A stretch of 64,000 nt of DNA from NCBI GenBank assembly GCA_018398765.1, contig JAHBMJ010005646.1:40001-104000 (forward strand). Direction: 5' to 3'. Origin of the DNA: Chromera velia (Eukaryota; Sar; Chromeraceae). Each line of letters opens with the position of its first letter. The stretch's first letter is position 1. Shown here piece by piece: positions 13,337 to 22,740 of this stretch. The notes beneath the pieces are model-generated. The model did no database searches and was not told the origin of the DNA. It saw only the letters and a list, made by a program, of their open reading frames with translations. Made by a program: the position numbers and the translations under genes.

Positions 13337-16300
13337 CTACTGACGTACCACGAGACGCCCTCGATGTCGGAGGCCTGCCAGATGAGAGCGGCAGAGCTCC
13401 CGGGGTCAGTAGAGTAGACGGCATGGGACGGGCAGATCAGCTCTGGAGGTGTGATGTCTGCATGCACATATAATATATAGCAAAATTCAAATCCACATCC
13501 TCATAATAGAAACAGAAAAAGAGCCTGAAACGAGAGGATAAGGGAGGACATACAGAAGACGGGATCAGGGTTGTGAAGCTACAATCGGGAACACGTGAAA
13601 TTCTTGAAATACGCACGTTCCCCAAATGCTAGGGGTAGAAAGCCCTCTTCGATTTTTTCATTCACTTCTCCTGCCTCTCATTATCCTCCAGATCATGAGC
13701 GTCTTCTGACCTGCACAGATGGGATCCGGGTTGCTGTCCCATGCAGAGGAAGCGGCAGTGATCCCGACACAGCTGCGGGAGCTCACCTGTACGCAGACGC
13801 GAAGATAAAGAAAGAGCCTTGCAGAAAGCAGCCAAGACTGCAAGTTCATCATTCTCCTGACAGAAACAAAAGACCAAGCGAACAAACTCCAATCGATTGC
13901 CTGGGTCTCTCGGCAAAAATGCCTAAATGAGGGTCACTCGACGTAGAATACTGAGTTGGAGCACTTCTATTCAAATCTTCCATAGAGAAAAACAAACGAA
14001 GGAGAACGCCACGGCAAGCATTTTCACCATTCGGTAAACATAGGTTGAGAGCAGATAACACGAAGAATACCTTTTATTTGTGTGAGACCAATATGATAAA
14101 AACCAAAAAAAATTCCAAAGGACCGACCCCAACTACAGAGAGACCAAAATTACATCCGAACGTCACAGAGTCCCCAGCTTTCCAGCTTTCTCCTGAACGG
14201 AAACAAAGAAGAGCAGGCCGGGATAGTGAATGAATGAAAGCCTCCCTCGGCGTCCGTGGGAATCAATCATCTGTTGATAGTCTTTTTGTGTTTGCCCGAG
14301 ATTGATAGCAATCATTTTTGTCCTCCTGCCGCTTCTCTCGGGGCGGGGAAAACGAATGACTTGGACGGACAGATGAATGCCCATCGATACGGTAATCGTA
14401 TGGATACATCTCCAGTGTCTAAAACACCTCGGGACGAGGACAGAGGCGTACACCAGGAAACAGTTCGCCAATACATATTTTGCTTTCCATTTTCTCATCA
14501 GATTCGCGCTCAGCATGATTCTCTCACAACCGAATCACTTTCACCAGAACCACACTCCTTCTGCGGACATATTTGTCCATTCATTCAGAAATTGGGACGG
14601 ACAGACTCACAGATGAAACAATATCTGGAAACCAAAAGCCAGTCATGCAGAAAGACAAAACACGTGCAGGCAAAGAAAAGACCACGTCAGACAACCGACA
14701 GACCATCTGGGGGGGAAGCAGGACTCATGAACCCGAAAGAGGGGGCCTGGGGCGTCTGGGAGTCTGCGCATGTGATTGCTGCAGGGAGGACAGACAGAAA
14801 ATAGAGTCGGAGACATGCACACAGATGCCTTTATGGTATGGAACATTCACTCTCATCCACTTCGCGGGTGCCAAAAAAACCTCCTGGAGGATATTTGACA
14901 TGCAGAAGAGTAGTTTTGAGAAACACGAGCATACAAAAGGGCAGCAGAAAGAGTGAATTCCATGGAAACCACAAAGGTCTCTCTCACTTAGTCACACACT
15001 CACTTACGTTCACAGCTCGCGTTATGTGCAGGCCACTCGGACGCCGCACTGCCGCCTCCTGCCACGCCTTCACATGTCAGCGTCTCCACTCCCGTCTGCT
15101 GGAACCCGATGTTGCACGAGAAGGAGACGGTGTCGCCTGTGATCCAGTTGGCGCCTGAAGGAGAAAAAACGACGCACAAGGAAGTAATGGGTCGAATCCA
15201 CATAAATGAAGGATAGAATGCGGAAACAAGTTGTGAATAACACAGTCACATTCCATGTCGAGCTCGACAGTCCTCTCTCTCTCTCTCTCTCTCTGTCTCT
15301 GTCTCTGTCTCTGTCTCTGTCTCTGGGTGTGTGTGTGTGTGTGTGTGTGTGCGTGTGTGTGTGTGTGCTGTATCAGAACTCATACACACGGAAGGACACA
15401 CACATAGAAGGAAGTGCAGCATGCCGAAGAACAACGGCTCTGCCAAATGCTCACAGACATTTGAAAAGTAAAGCCGTCATATTGATTTGATCAAAAAACA
15501 ACCAAGGTATCTGAAGAAAGAACGAGATTTTTGACATTTTCTGCATTGCGTACACAACCGTAGGAAATTTTCCTCTCATTTTGTTTCGTCATCTTCTGAA
15601 CACTCTCATATCGACCATGATCGACACATGCAATGCTGAATGACCCCACCTGGAGGGACGCTGGGAGTCATCACTCCGTTGGGATCTGCCACAGGTGTCT
15701 GGCCTCCGCAGACCGTCGCTGCATGCAGGGCAAGAAGAAGGAAGGGAAATGTAAAATCTAAAGGAGACGGTTGACTGATCAATCATTCAATCCCCATTTG
15801 TCTGGATCAACAAAAAAAAGATGGGGTCGGGCTTGACCCTGCGAGCATGAACACGATAAGACGAGGGTCTCCAAACGACAAGCCGAACATTTCCATCAGA
15901 AATACAAGCTTGCGGCAATGCTTACATTCCAAAGCGCAAAGCTTTTCTGGGAAGACGACAATCGATGCGGAAGAGGGAGCGTGCATTGTTCAGGGAGCTC
16001 TTGTGGCACTCAGACATCAAGAAGAAAATTCAAGCAAGCAGGCAGGCAGACAGACGATTGCACACGGCTGAGTAGGCAGGCCATGTGGAGGCGTTCACTG
16101 CGGTCCCTGCGCAGTCGATTCCCGTTGGCCCTCCTGCACCCATGCAGTCATGCATTCATGCCAAACTTGATCTGCCACGATTCCTTTTCATCGATCTGCA
16201 TGTGCAACTCGCGATCAAGAAAATAAATTCATACAACATGGTGGTGATTTTGTTTTCTGAATCACCGAAGTTTCTCTTTTCCTGTCGGAAGGAAGTTAAT

Positions 16301-18524
16301 TGGATACAGATTTCCCACAAAATCTTTGCACGCTTCCTTGACATGTGAGGCCGAGAACAAGATCGAGAGATCTTAATTGGAACGCACCACATGGATTACT
16401 AAACAACTCAAGAAGAGCCTGCTGCTTCCAAACTCCTTCGTGAGTCACACTGAAATGCTCGCGAATCCCGTTCGACTGCCGTGCTCCTCGATGGAGGCTG
16501 CTGAGTTTCTGCCTATCAGCCTTCTTGATGCTACTACCGATCGACCAATCGTCTGGATAACTGACTGCCTGACCAGAAGTGTCGAGAGTGTAACCACTGT
16601 TGCACGTGAAGGTGAGAGAGGCCCCGGTCGTTGCCCTGTTGCGGTCGTCGTTGAAGCTCAGAAGGCCGTTGGAAGGATCGGATGGCTGACCGCTGCACTT
16701 TGTGGCTGCAGAAAAAAAAATGGATCGAAATGAGAAGAAGGAAACAAGGGTCAGTAGGTCAAGAGACGGGTAGCCAGACGTACAGAAATGTGTGACAGCT
16801 CAGTGAAAGCTTTAGAGACTTCAAAAAAAGAAGACGAGTGGCTGGTAGAGAACATATTCCCCCCTCTAGTGCTGCTTTTTCTTCAGCATCGTTTGTATTC
16901 TCCCCTGCAAAGATTCCTCCCCTCTTTTCTGCAAAACATCTTCTGAAACCGTTTAGCAACTCATTGTTGTGTAGCCTCAATATCATTTTGAAGCCAGATG
17001 CTAGGTCGTCGTCCACACACCAGCCTGACTCACCCTCACAGTAGACGCCCTCACTGAGGCCGTAGAAGGCCACGCCCCAGTCCTCATACCCATTATTGCA
17101 TCCGCAGGTGAATGAGGTGTCGGTGTCAGTGCACTGCGCTGACTCAGCGAAGGAACCCCCCGTGTGGTCGTATCGCATCGCACAGTCGTCGTAGTCGTGC
17201 TTGCACTCATCTAGCTCTGCATGCAGGGATCACGCGAAGGATAATGAGCATGATTTGAGTGTAGCTATCTGACCTCACCGCCCGCCTAGCTGCCTGTTCT
17301 CCGGACAAAATGACCACCTGAGTTCCTGACTGAATGATTTACAGAAGGACTGGCTGGCAGACTGTTTGCCTGCCTGCCTGCCAGCCAGCCTGCCTGGCTG
17401 ACTAACTGACTGACTGCCTGCCTGCCTGCCTGCCTGCCTGGCTGACTAGCTGACTGACTGACTGACTGACTGACTGACTGCAGAGTTCCCCTACAAGATC
17501 GAGGTCTGCAGCCCCGCACGTGCACGTAGCCGTCACAGAGAGTTCGAATGTTCCTGAGGTGCCCAGCTCCTTCGAAATTCTCAGGTCCAGAAACTGAACA
17601 GACAGAATTTGGGGAGACAAGTGAGAATGATTTCGAGATAATGAAGCACTAGTTTTGGTGTTTTCACTCAAGTTATTCCGAGAAGCAGACAAGGATAAAT
17701 TCAGACATAAAAATCGACACCGAGAAAAGGAGAGAAAAGGGCGCCCACGGGAGAGAAACAAATTTCCAGAAAAGCAGACAGACAGACAGACAGACAGACA
17801 GATAGACAGACAGACAGACAGACCGACAGACCGAGTCAGTTGGCGTTGAGGCAAGAGTCAACGACGTGCACCCTCCCCCTCCGTTCGCAGTGCCAAGACA
17901 GGACGTGTCCGCCATGTCCGCCAGACTCAGCGCGGTATCGTAATTTGTGCCCGCATTGCATGTGTCAAAGGTGAGTGCCTTGGTTGGAAGGCTCTGTGTA
18001 GTCTGCAGACAGTTAAGCAAACACACATGCAGCCATGTTGTTCACGCAAAAGTTCAGAATGCTCCTCTGTTTCCTTACACCTTGCTTCCAGATCTATACG
18101 TAGATTTCGGCCTGCACTCCTTCTCTAACAGAGAGACAGACCTGGGGAGTCGGAGGAAAGTAAGAGACCCGGACTCTCACAGCTGCAGATCCTGCGAAGG
18201 TGTTGCACACGTCCGCGGGTTCTGTGCCTGTCGAGCTTCCAGTTTTTGTCTCCGGGGTCCCGCAGAGGACCTCAAAAGCGCCTGCATGCAGAGAGGGAAT
18301 TGTATAGTCAGGAATTCTTTTTTTCTTGTTGGATTTGCTTGACCAGAGTGAGTGGGACGAGCGGATGTCTTCATGCACTTGCCAAACCAAAGCTCGGGAA
18401 CGGCCTTGAGCACTCAATGGACCTCCGTGCACAGCTCTGAGAAGAAACTTTAGAAACAAAAATACAACAGTGTCTCGCTTGAAACAGTCAAAAGAGAAAC
18501 ATGTAGTTCAGGAGGAGAGAGACA

Positions 18525-18576
<52 letters not shown>

Positions 18577-21500
18577 AAAAGCAAATGAAGACAGGAACAC
18601 TCACGAATCAGCGCAGATCTGAACGTCCATGCATGCAGACACACAAAGAGACAAAACAGAAGGAAGGAAGAAAGTGAAACCTGAACAGAAAGAGGCATGC
18701 AGGATTACAGTAAAAAGACCTACCGAGCTCGCACAGGAGTCCATTTCCTGAGTAACCGGAATTGCATCCACAGGAGAAACTGCCAACCTGCAGACTTGCA
18801 AGAGAGAGAACCAACCAGTTGTGTGTACAGTCAGTTGCACAATAAAAAACGGGCGTGCTTCGTCATACACGCACCATTCACACACTCAAGACAACAGATG
18901 CATTTTACGAATAATTCGAGACGCCCTTCCGAGTCTGCCTGCCGGATCCCTAGATATCCGCGGGCAATACCCTGCACCCCTGCAACACTGACTGACTGAC
19001 TGACTGACTGACTGGCTGACTGAGTGACTGACTGACTGACTGACTGACTGACTGACGAAGTGACTGACTGACTGACTGACTGACTGACTGACTGACTGAC
19101 TGACTAAGTGACTGACTGACTGACTGACTGACTGACTGACTGACTGACTGGCTGACTGACTGACTGACTGACTGACTGACTGGCTGACTGAGTGACTGAC
19201 TGAGTGACTGACTGACTGGCTGACTGACCGTGTTGGTGCATGCGGCATTCCCATCGCAGTTGTGGGTCCCCGCTGTGCACTCATCAAAATCTGCACGCAG
19301 CGAGCCGAGGAAAAAAGGGAGGGGAGCTTGAATGGACGCTGCAATTAAGTCTACAATCAACGAGCTCGGCCAGGAGAAAGTCTGGGAGTCAATCACTGGC
19401 TTTGGAGGTAAGCAGGAGAGGGGGAGTCATTGTGCGGCGTTGCTCTGCTTGTAGCATGCATGCTGTTTTCCCAAAAAGATAATTCGCGCTGGTTAACACC
19501 CATGCCTTCGTGCCTTTCTGTAGTGTGAGCTTACCGTCGCACACGGTCCCATTGGCAAATCCCCCATTCGACTGGTACCCGTTGTTGCACGTGCACGTGA
19601 AGGAGAAGGTGTCGTCGACACAGGCGGCGTTAGTGTCGCAGTCGTGCGTCTGCTCCACACACTCTGCAAGGGAAGATGGCCATGGTGAATGAAGGTAAAT
19701 TGGAAAATAGTTTACAGCTGTTCTGCGTCCTTCGAGCTGTTCTGGTGCAATGGAGCACACTTCATGTGAAGAGAGAGAAGGTTCCTCTACGACTGATAGA
19801 TGCATTATTTGGAAAGGGGTCTATCCAAGCTCGCCCCAAATTCTCTTTCCCCCCTGCTCGNNNNNNNNNNNNNNNNNNNNNNNNNNNNNNNNNNNNNNNN
19901 NNNNNNNNNNNNNNNNNNNNNNNNNNNNNNNTTCTCTGCTGTGTATAGTTCTATTCTTCTCCCATTCCCATTCCCTTTCCCATCCGTCCATGCCGCCACT
20001 TTGAACCGACCTCCGAGTACGTATCCGAGCTCAAAGTAGTCGAACACGGCGTCCATCCCCGCGCCGTCCGAGCTAGCGAAGAGGCCGATGTACTTCGTGT
20101 ACTGGCACTGGTAGAACCCCAGGTACTTCCAGGCGTTGTTGTCATAAAAGTAACCCTCGTAGTACCCACTCCCTGCAGTCAAATATACCGTGAGCACGTT
20201 TAGTCTTTGTGAACACACTTAATGACGTAGCAGTTCTCGTAGTCTTCTGTCGAGGCGGCCCAGGGGGAGCGACGGCTGGTGATCGGTTGTCGTGATGGCA
20301 TGGGGATCCGGGGGCATTGGCAGTTTCATCCGGCAAGGCATCGAGTGCGGCAACAGAAACAGCAGCGGTGCGAAAAAAAAAAAAATGCACTCCTTTTCAC
20401 TTGCAGTTGCACACACACAGGAATGTGCGAGAAGCGAGGAACAGAGGAACTAAGCAAGAGAACGAATGCATAAGAGCCGAGAGGTCCTTGTGTGTCACAC
20501 GAGCACAAAGATTCAGCCAGCCCTCCTTTCCTCCCCCCCCCAAAAAAGATGCATCTTCTCCCTGCCGACCGACCCCTGTGCACGATGGCGTACTCCACAA
20601 AGGTGTCCTTCACGGGGTGCGCCTCCACGAACCCCCCCCCTCCGTAGGGGCTCAGACGACTCAATGCCACCTCCTCAGTCCCCCAACTGCACGAAACAAA
20701 AAGTTAAACTTCAATTGTCGAATTAAAATGTCCATCCAGTCCTACTGCGCTCAATATCGCCCTTCTAGGGCCCGATCGAAACGAACAGCCTGAGAGACAC
20801 TTGACTTATCCAACACCCAAACATGCAGATGTGCAGAAGGAGGCCGATTCCAGGTTCTTCCGGAGCGGCTTCCAGTGTTTTCTTTCCGCCTGCACACCCC
20901 ATCAGCTAACTCGACTGACTGCTTAGAGCCTAGGTAGAAGTACCCCACCCCCCCAGGGTCGTCAAACACATGCAGCCCCGCCTTGAAGTTGTTCGCGTTA
21001 TCCGAGGACAGACGGAACCGGGCCGTCCAGTTGCCCGCATACCTGAAGGTAGCATGAGTGCAGGAACATTCGAATCCTATGGATACACAGGTAATGCAGA
21101 GCGAAGAAGCAAGAAACCGGGTGAGAGGAATGATCACATGTTCAAGGGAGGCGGAGGGGAATTTGCCATAACAGCAACCGTTGGAGAGGGAAGATTCGTG
21201 CCAAGCAGACAGAGAGAGGAACGACTTCTGCAGACATGCATTCATCCTGGTGGAAAGGGCTGCTTTACACATGTGGGCACGTTCCGCCAGGGACACAGAG
21301 AAACACCGACGGAAAACACATGCAGGAAATATATACGGAGACAAAGAAAAAAAAAACGGACCCTCCAGGAGCGTCTGTCCTGATCAAGGGCGCTCCACTT
21401 CTGGAGCTGTCGAGATTGCATGACCCTGTGGCAGAGACCTTCAACGTCCCTCCGGCCACCAGGTAGGAAGAGATGGCAGCGTTGGTGATCTCGGGAGTCC

Positions 21501-22034
21501 TGCACAGTGCATGAACGGCATTGGGTCATGGAAGGAAGTTGCATGCAGGTGGTTCGAGGACAGAGGGGGCACTCTCTCCCTGCCTGTTTTGACAGGACGA
21601 TACACAGGAAAACACAGAGCTACAGGGACAATCTGGCTGCACGTCTTGGATCAAACGATCGACCGACTGACTCGGAGACTGACTGACTGACTGACTGACT
21701 GACTGAGTGACTGCTCATCTGCTTGACTGACTGATTGAGTGAACGGCAAAATCGTAGACCAAGAGACTCATTCAGTAATTTACTGAAGCAAGGACGGATG
21801 GATGGACCGATAGGTTGACTGACTCAGTGACTGACATAGAGACTGGCTGGCTGACTGACTGACTGACTGACTAACTGACCAGAAAGTGGTGTTCAGAGAG
21901 CTGCCGTCGAAGTCATCCCTCCACGGAGGAAGCGGAGCAGCGGAGTTGCAGAGCTGAAGAGGCCCTGCTATGCAGAGGAAGAGCAGAAGACCACGGAAAG
22001 TGGCAGTATGCTTTTGCATCGAGGGAAAATGCAT
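1..22034 (-). CDS. Giant EGF/Sushi/HYR multi-pass membrane receptor-like protein (about 46 exons, 3' end outside window)
   Basis: I read one gene from the ATG at 22034 to the left edge of the window. Consecutive exons share compatible splice phases almost throughout, giving roughly 2,400 residues inside the window. Order: signal peptide and lectin-like domain, EGF-like repeats, cysteine-containing spacer domains, a further EGF domain, three Sushi/CCP domains, HYR domains, cysteine-rich GCC2/GCC3-like stalk, multi-pass membrane region, charged cytoplasmic tail. Proteins with an ephrin-receptor-like cysteine-rich stalk followed by several helices are known from many protists, and a sensing or adhesion role is inferred only from that. 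The apparent stop at 669 is avoided by a GTCAGT donor just below 727, which leads in phase to an exon at 452 and lower that is open to the edge. One Sushi middle exon (between 14703 and 13787) was not resolved. Intron share is very high, with many microsatellites. One gene rather than two is favoured because no internal signal peptide, ATG or stop breaks the chain. Confidence 0.75.
453..726 (-). other. Receptor intron between the two distal tail exons
   Basis: The donor GTCAGT (just below 727) follows a two-base codon remainder, and the acceptor TTGCAG (above 452) restores the frame. Read without splicing, the frame stops at 669. The purine/pyrimidine bias and the lack of conserved protein support an intron. 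Confidence 0.55.
2200..2835. repeat. Compound microsatellites in receptor introns
   Basis: Tracts of TTTC/TTGC (about 2205-2300), CT (2333-2362), CA (2578-2624), GA (2708-2770) and GACC (2795-2829) surround the small exon 2475-2554. They create many false open frames on both strands. Confidence 0.9.
2899..3590. repeat. 83-bp minisatellite, about 8.3 copies
   Basis: The words AGTTCGAATTG recur at 2901, 2983, 3066, 3149, 3232, 3315, 3398, 3481 and 3564, giving an 83-bp period (first spacing 82). Copies are almost identical, which suggests recent expansion. Each unit holds the palindromes TTCGAA, CAGCTG, ATCGAT and GAATTC, and an internal near-repeat TTTCATACAGAA. It lies inside the receptor intron between exons 3663-3804 and 2475-2554. 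Confidence 0.97.
5336..5562. repeat. (AAAG)n / (GACA)n microsatellite in receptor intron
   Basis: Over 200 bp of nearly pure purine on the plus strand with AAAG and ACAG variants, directly below the donor of exon 5580-5658. The matching pyrimidine strand is the transcribed sense strand of the intron. Confidence 0.95.
6216..6300. repeat. (CA)n-(GA)n microsatellite in receptor intron
   Basis: About 55 bp of CA repeat passing directly into about 26 bp of GA repeat. On the sense (minus) strand this is (TC)n-(TG)n. Confidence 0.95.
8588..8762. repeat. (TTTC)n / (TGTC)n microsatellite in receptor intron
   Basis: Long pyrimidine tract of TTTC with TGTC interruptions, close to the donor of exon 8806-8889. 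Strand polarity is opposite to the 5336-5562 tract. Confidence 0.95.
10023..11841 (-). other. Receptor cysteine-rich GCC2/GCC3-like stalk
   Basis: Exons 11691-11841 (PGYWQDTRFA, VVCEHCVQD, ACFC), 11346-11419 (EGFYFVPDV, DYFFWTAG), 10949-11219 (CRPCVNLATC, then a basic SR/RR-rich stretch), 10511-10609 (IAPCPEAANCLRG, ASCVRG) and 10023-10150 (TCSQCQEGYFMD, ACNRCPPFW) join in phase. The C-x2-C-x2-GYF and CPEAANC motifs match the ephrin-receptor-like GCC2/GCC3 regions that precede the membrane helices in many protist surface proteins. The 10949-11219 exon contains a run of charged residues that is unusual for an ectodomain and could include retained intron. Confidence 0.6.
12097..13457 (-). other. 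Receptor HYR (hyalin repeat) domains
   Basis: Exons 13349-13457, 13003-13145, 12442-12623 and 12097-12215 join in phase. The first two encode one HYR unit (DITPPELICPSH through LTVTATDEAGNSVSC), and the next two encode a second (DAEAPRILCPSDV through VTLSATDPEGNTGTC). The pairs D-x-x-PP-x-x-x-CP and T-V-x-A-x-D-x-x-GN-x-x-x-C are the hallmark of HYR domains, an immunoglobulin-like fold found next to Sushi and EGF domains. The end of the last exon (SCSGGAFRETETGRCKC) starts the cysteine-rich stalk. Confidence 0.8.
13711..16705 (-). other. Receptor Sushi/CCP domains 1-3
   Basis: Each domain is split over two or three exons with phase-1 borders. Domain 1: exons 16574-16705 and 16056-16133 (KCSGQPSDPSNG, SLTFTCNSGYTL, then IDCAGTAV, STWPAYSAVC). 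Domain 2: exons 15650-15718 and 15008-15154 (VCGGQTPVADPNGVM, VSFSCNIGFQQTG, TLTCEGV, EWPAHNASC). Domain 3: exon 14704-14778 (ITCADSQTPQAPSFGFM) and exon 13711-13786 (SCVGITAAS, AWDSNPDPIC); its middle exon, which should carry the FxC and GY motifs, was not found with confidence. The four-cysteine, W-P-x-C pattern is diagnostic of the family. Sushi domains usually mediate protein-protein binding outside cells. Confidence 0.75.
15270..15368. repeat. (CT)n-(CTGTCT)n-(TG)n compound microsatellite
   Basis: CT repeat, then CTGT-type units, then TG repeat, in the intron upstream of Sushi exon 15008-15154. Confidence 0.95.
17034..17216 (-). other. Receptor EGF-like repeat 3 (calcium-binding type)
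   Basis: A single exon encodes LDECKHDYDDCAMRYDH, then QCTDTDTSFTCGCNNGYED, ending VYCEG. The LDEC start and the CGCNNGY motif support a calcium-binding EGF-like domain with a long first loop. Both borders are phase 1, so the exon is a symmetrical module. The acceptor is embedded in GCATGCAG. Confidence 0.75.
17365..17480. repeat. ACTG/CCTG tetranucleotide tract touching a receptor splice donor
   Basis: Tandem CTGA and CTGC units end exactly at the donor of exon 17479-17593. On the sense strand the intron starts GTCAGTCAGTCAG. Confidence 0.9.
17479..18281 (-). other. Receptor cysteine-containing spacer exons (domain not recognised)
   Basis: Exons 18142-18281, 17832-18002 and 17479-17593 join in phase and encode about 140 residues between EGF units. 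They contain spaced cysteines (VLCGTPE, DVCNTF, DTCNAG, SCLGTA, GGCTS, CTCGAADL, ELC) but no family that I recognise. The third exon ends at a GTCAGT donor that runs into a tract of the same tetranucleotide. Confidence 0.6.
17776..17835. repeat. (CAGA)n / (GACC)n tract touching the donor of exon 17832-18002
   Basis: CAGA repeats with GACCGACA variants end at the donor, which reads GTCTGTCGGTC on the sense strand, so the donor motif is part of the repeat. Confidence 0.85.
18518..18575. repeat. (GA)n microsatellite in receptor intron
   Basis: GAGA repeat with a few GACA interruptions between the exons at 18724-18787 and 18142-18281. Confidence 0.95.
18724..19663 (-). other. Receptor EGF-like repeats 1 and 2
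   Basis: Exon 19535-19663 encodes a complete EGF-like unit: C at CVEQTHDC, then NAACVD, FTCTCNNGYQSNG and VCDG. Exons 19229-19290 and 18724-18787 together encode a second one (DFDECTAGTHNCDGNAACTNT joined to VGSFSCGCNSGYSGNGLLCE), whose DxDEC start is typical of calcium-binding EGF domains. Both units begin and end on phase-1 introns, and the second is also split by a phase-0 intron. That phase-0 intron (18788-19228) is almost entirely GTCA-type tandem repeat. Confidence 0.8.
18985..19228. repeat. About 240 bp of ACTG tandem repeat filling a receptor intron
   Basis: Nearly perfect ACTG/GACT units with a few GAGT and AAGT variants run from 18985 to the donor of exon 19229-19290. On the sense strand the intron begins GTCAGTCAGCCAGTCAG, so dozens of GTCAGT donor-like words follow one another every 4 nt. 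Confidence 0.95.
19861..19931. other. Assembly gap of 71 N inside a receptor intron
   Basis: A run of N lies between exons 20011-20172 and 19535-19663. The flanking exons join in phase 1 without needing an exon in the gap, so the gap is probably intronic, but a missing exon cannot be excluded. Confidence 0.95.
20011..22034 (-). other. Receptor N-terminus: signal peptide and concanavalin-A-like (lectin/laminin-G type) domain
   Basis: Exons in transcript order: 21880-22034, 21362-21499, 20896-21042, 20574-20686 and 20011-20172. Residues 1-32 contain a hydrophobic stretch (GLLLFLCIAG) ending near CNSAAP, a good signal peptide. The motif DDFDGSSLNTTFW, followed by alternating beta-like stretches (GNWTARFRLS, GLHVFDD, GVGYFYLG, FVEYAIVHRG, YEGYFYDNN, FDYFELG), is typical of beta-sandwich lectin-like or DUF1349-type domains; I cannot name the exact family. 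The start ATG at 22034 precedes the signal peptide in frame. The donor of the third exon is the least certain, since the phase requires the weaker GTGCAG site. Sugar or matrix binding outside the cell is inference. Confidence 0.6.
21660..21879. repeat. ACTG-type tracts in the first receptor intron
   Basis: Two imperfect clusters of GACT units, the upper one ending at the donor of the first exon (sense GTCAGTTAGTCAGTCAG). Confidence 0.9.
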
Positions 22035-22740
22035 GCAGTAAACTGTCTGTATTTGATCTTTTCAGCAATTCCTGCAATGCATGTAGACGGATTGGGATGT
22101 TGGCTTAGGGTTCAACGCAGCCTTCGTCTGTGTCGAAGAACGTCTCAGAGGGGTTTCAATCCTGCTTGAGTACACAGGTACATGTGAGCGCGGATGTGCC
22201 TGTGCATATGTAATTGCAGGACAGAAACACATTTCTATCCTGTTGCTCAGTGGATTTTCGGTGTTGCGCAGCCGCCTAGATGGTGCAGGTGCTGTGCAGT
22301 GTCTTTCGCAGCTGTCTAGACAGTCAGGATCTGCATCTGTTTTCACTGTTTTTTTCAGCCTCCTCTGTCATTTGCTGTCATGTATATGTATTTAGAAAAA
22401 TCTGACGGGAGCTGATCGAGTTTGCATGAATCTTACGACTGTAGGCAACATGCGTGCATGCACACACCCGCGCGCACTGAGCGGCCGCGCATTGAGTGGG
22501 CGCGCATTGCGCGCCGAGGTATTTAGGATTCGCGTTCCTGTGTACGAACGGAGTATAGGCCAACGAAAGTACACAAACTTTGTGTTTTGTCTCGGTGCTG
22601 GTTAGTACTGGTCCCACAGAACGGCGACACTGCTCTACTACAGACGGAACTTATCGACAAACTAGGCTAGATCCGCCTCTCATATATGGGAACGCGGCAT
22701 GCATGACAAAACCCTCAATCATTATCTTTACTAAGGCACA
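22035..22740. promoter_or_regulatory. Putative receptor promoter region with CpG-rich GCATGC/CGCGC patch
   Basis: Upstream of the receptor ATG the sequence contains GCATGCA next to the start codon and, at about 22447-22520, a dense patch of CGCGC, GCGGCCGC and GTGCATGCA motifs. Similar patches occur in the divergent spacers at 27220-27390, 42180-42250 and 62340-62450. No clear TATA box was identified. Promoter function is inferred from position. Confidence 0.35.

Noticed and set aside
20219-20416. Extra receptor exon encoding DYENCYVIK-like sequence
   Set aside because: Exons 20574-20686 and 20011-20172 join directly in phase and give a continuous lectin-like sequence, so no exon is needed here.
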